From UBA6100 sp049658145 (GTDB lineage: Bacteria; Actinomycetota; Coriobacteriia; Anaerosomatales; Anaerosomataceae), in the NCBI GenBank assembly GCA_049658145.1, contig JBASOJ010000037.1, positions 1 through 12,965 on the forward strand: 12,965 nt of DNA, given 5' to 3'. The notes under the pieces are model-generated. The model did no database searches and had not been told where the DNA came from. It worked only from the letters and a program-made list of their open reading frames with translations. Positions 12,131 through 12,965 of this stretch are shown in pieces. A program made the translations under genes and the position numbers. The stretch's first letter is position 1. Each line of letters begins with the position of its first letter.

Positions 12131-12965
12131 TTAGGGTGCCGACGCGGGCGGGGTCTCGGTCGCGACCTGCGCCCGGTAGCCGTCGAGGAGGTCCCGGGCG
12201 GCATCGAGGCCGTCCACCCGGATGCCGTCGGCGAGGCGGTTCGCTGTGATCGCGTCAAGCGAGTTGACCGCCACAGTGGACTCCTCGGAGCGCCAGCTGA
12301 GCGATAGGCCGGCAAGGTCTCCCGGCACACCCTCGTAGACCACGACCACCCCGTCCTCGGCGATGAGGTATGCCTGCGAGCGAGCGTAGGAGTTCGCCGC
12401 CCATGCCGCGACCGCAACGATCGCGATAGCCGCGAGGACCCACAGCACGCGAGCCGTCCACCTCGGGGCGCCGGGCTGGCGCGGCTCGCGCCCCGGGCGT
12501 CCGCCGATATCGACGACGACGGTGGTGACGTTGTCGGGGCCTCCCGCGGCGAGCGCCCTGTCGATCAGCATGTCGACAGCGTCCTGGGCGGTGCGGGCCG
12601 AGCCGAGTACCTGTGCGATCTCATCATCGGGCACGAAACCCGTGAGCCCGTCGGTGGCGAGCAGCAGTCGATCGCCGGCTGCGGCCTCGGCCTCGAACGT
12701 GTCGACGAGCATGTTGGGATCCGAGCCGAGCGCGCGGGTGATCACGCTGCGGTTGGGGTGGTGGCGACCTTCCTCGGCGGTGATCTGGCCCTGGCGCACC
12801 AGGTCGGCCACCATCGAGTGGTCCTGCGTGAGCTGCTCGAGCGTGCCGAGGTGGAGCAGATACGCCCGGCTGTCGCCCACGTGCGCGACGGCCAGCCGCG
12901 TGCCGTCCACCATCACGGCGGTGAGCGTGGTGCCCATCCCGCTGCGGCCGCGGCCGCTCTCGGCG
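12131..12965 (-). CDS. pstP: PP2C-type Ser/Thr phosphatase, membrane-anchored (PstP-like), 5' end cut by window
   Basis: A metal-dependent phosphatase that reverses phosphorylation by the PASTA kinase. The visible 277 residues begin in ESGRGRSGMGTTLTA, so about the first 80-90 residues, including the early metal-binding Asp motifs, lie outside the window. Present are VAHVGDSRAYL, LTQDHS, RSVITRALG, LLLATDGLTGFV and the GGPDNVT metal-binding motif near the end of the domain, all in PP2C order. A basic Pro-rich linker, one membrane helix (VLWVLAAIAIVAVAAW) and an outer domain of about 90 residues follow, as in mycobacterial PstP. It is the first visible gene of the minus-strand operon, upstream of the RodA-PBP fusion. 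FHA-domain genes often precede it in relatives and may lie to the right. Confidence 0.92.
   Translation of the reverse strand, partial: AESGRGRSGMGTTLTAVMVDGTRLAVAHVGDSRAYLLHLGTLEQLTQDHSMVADLVRQGQITAEEGRHHPNRSVITRALGSDPNMLVDTFEAEAAAGDRLLLATDGLTGFVPDDEIAQVLGSARTAQDAVDMLIDRALAAGGPDNVTTVVVDIGGRPGREPRQPGAPRWTARVLWVLAAIAIVAVAAWAANSYARSQAYLIAEDGVVVVYEGVPGDLAGLSLSWRSEESTVAVNSLDAITANRLADGIRVDGLDAARDLLDGYRAQVATETPPASAP

Noticed and set aside
10510..12417. 635-codon minus-strand frame overlapping the RodA-PBP and phosphatase genes
   Set aside because: It is Arg/Pro/Ala-rich with no recognisable motif, while the overlapping frame encodes clear RodA helices.

Overview
The window reads as the junction between a small integrated mobile element (about 1-4353, visibly lower in G+C, roughly 50-55% by eye) and a G+C-rich chromosome (about 4354-12965, roughly two-thirds G+C). 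The chromosomal part carries the actinobacterial cell-wall signalling cluster: a PP2C phosphatase, RodA/PBP and a four-PASTA Ser/Thr kinase, all on the minus strand. I infer an actinomycetote. The fusion of RodA and PBP into one 913-residue protein makes me lean towards a Coriobacteriia-type lineage, but no marker gene here proves it.

Element (1-4353). Repeats rich in 22-23 bp periodicity and inverted repeats precede a tyrosine-recombinase integrase (220-1343) that is broken by a 5-bp tandem duplication. Converging on it is a DUF4238 protein (1352-2455, minus). Divergent from that is a 65-residue two-helix membrane protein (2600-2797) whose ribosome binding site lies in a hairpin. An intact IS1595-type insertion sequence (2847-3906) with perfect 40-bp inverted repeats and an 11-bp flanking repeat sits just downstream. 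A small unrecognised gene (3939-4127, minus) follows, then about 225 bp of non-coding sequence with a 14-bp palindrome and tandem 11-bp repeats. The element ends abruptly in the anticodon loop of a tRNA-Arg(CCT) gene, of which only the 5' half (4353-4390) remains here. The tRNA 3' half is not in the window, and the other element end must lie left of base 1.

Chromosome (4391-12965). A CapA-family (PGA_cap) protein with an N-terminal membrane anchor (about 4654-5886, start uncertain) converges with an aldo/keto reductase (5890-6720, minus). The reductase is divergent from a phosphoribosyltransferase (6764-7387, plus) across a 43-bp gap that holds an imperfect palindrome. A strong hairpin (7388-7414) separates the phosphoribosyltransferase from the end of the kinase operon.

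The operon is transcribed right to left: PstP-like phosphatase (cut by the window edge), then the RodA-PBP fusion after 11 bp, then the PknB-like kinase. Kinase and phosphatase would set the phosphorylation state of division and wall-synthesis proteins, while the fusion polymerises and cross-links peptidoglycan. In the mobile element no structural, conjugation or replication gene is recognisable. The most plausible cargo is the DUF4238 gene with the small membrane protein, whose functions cannot be stated from sequence alone.
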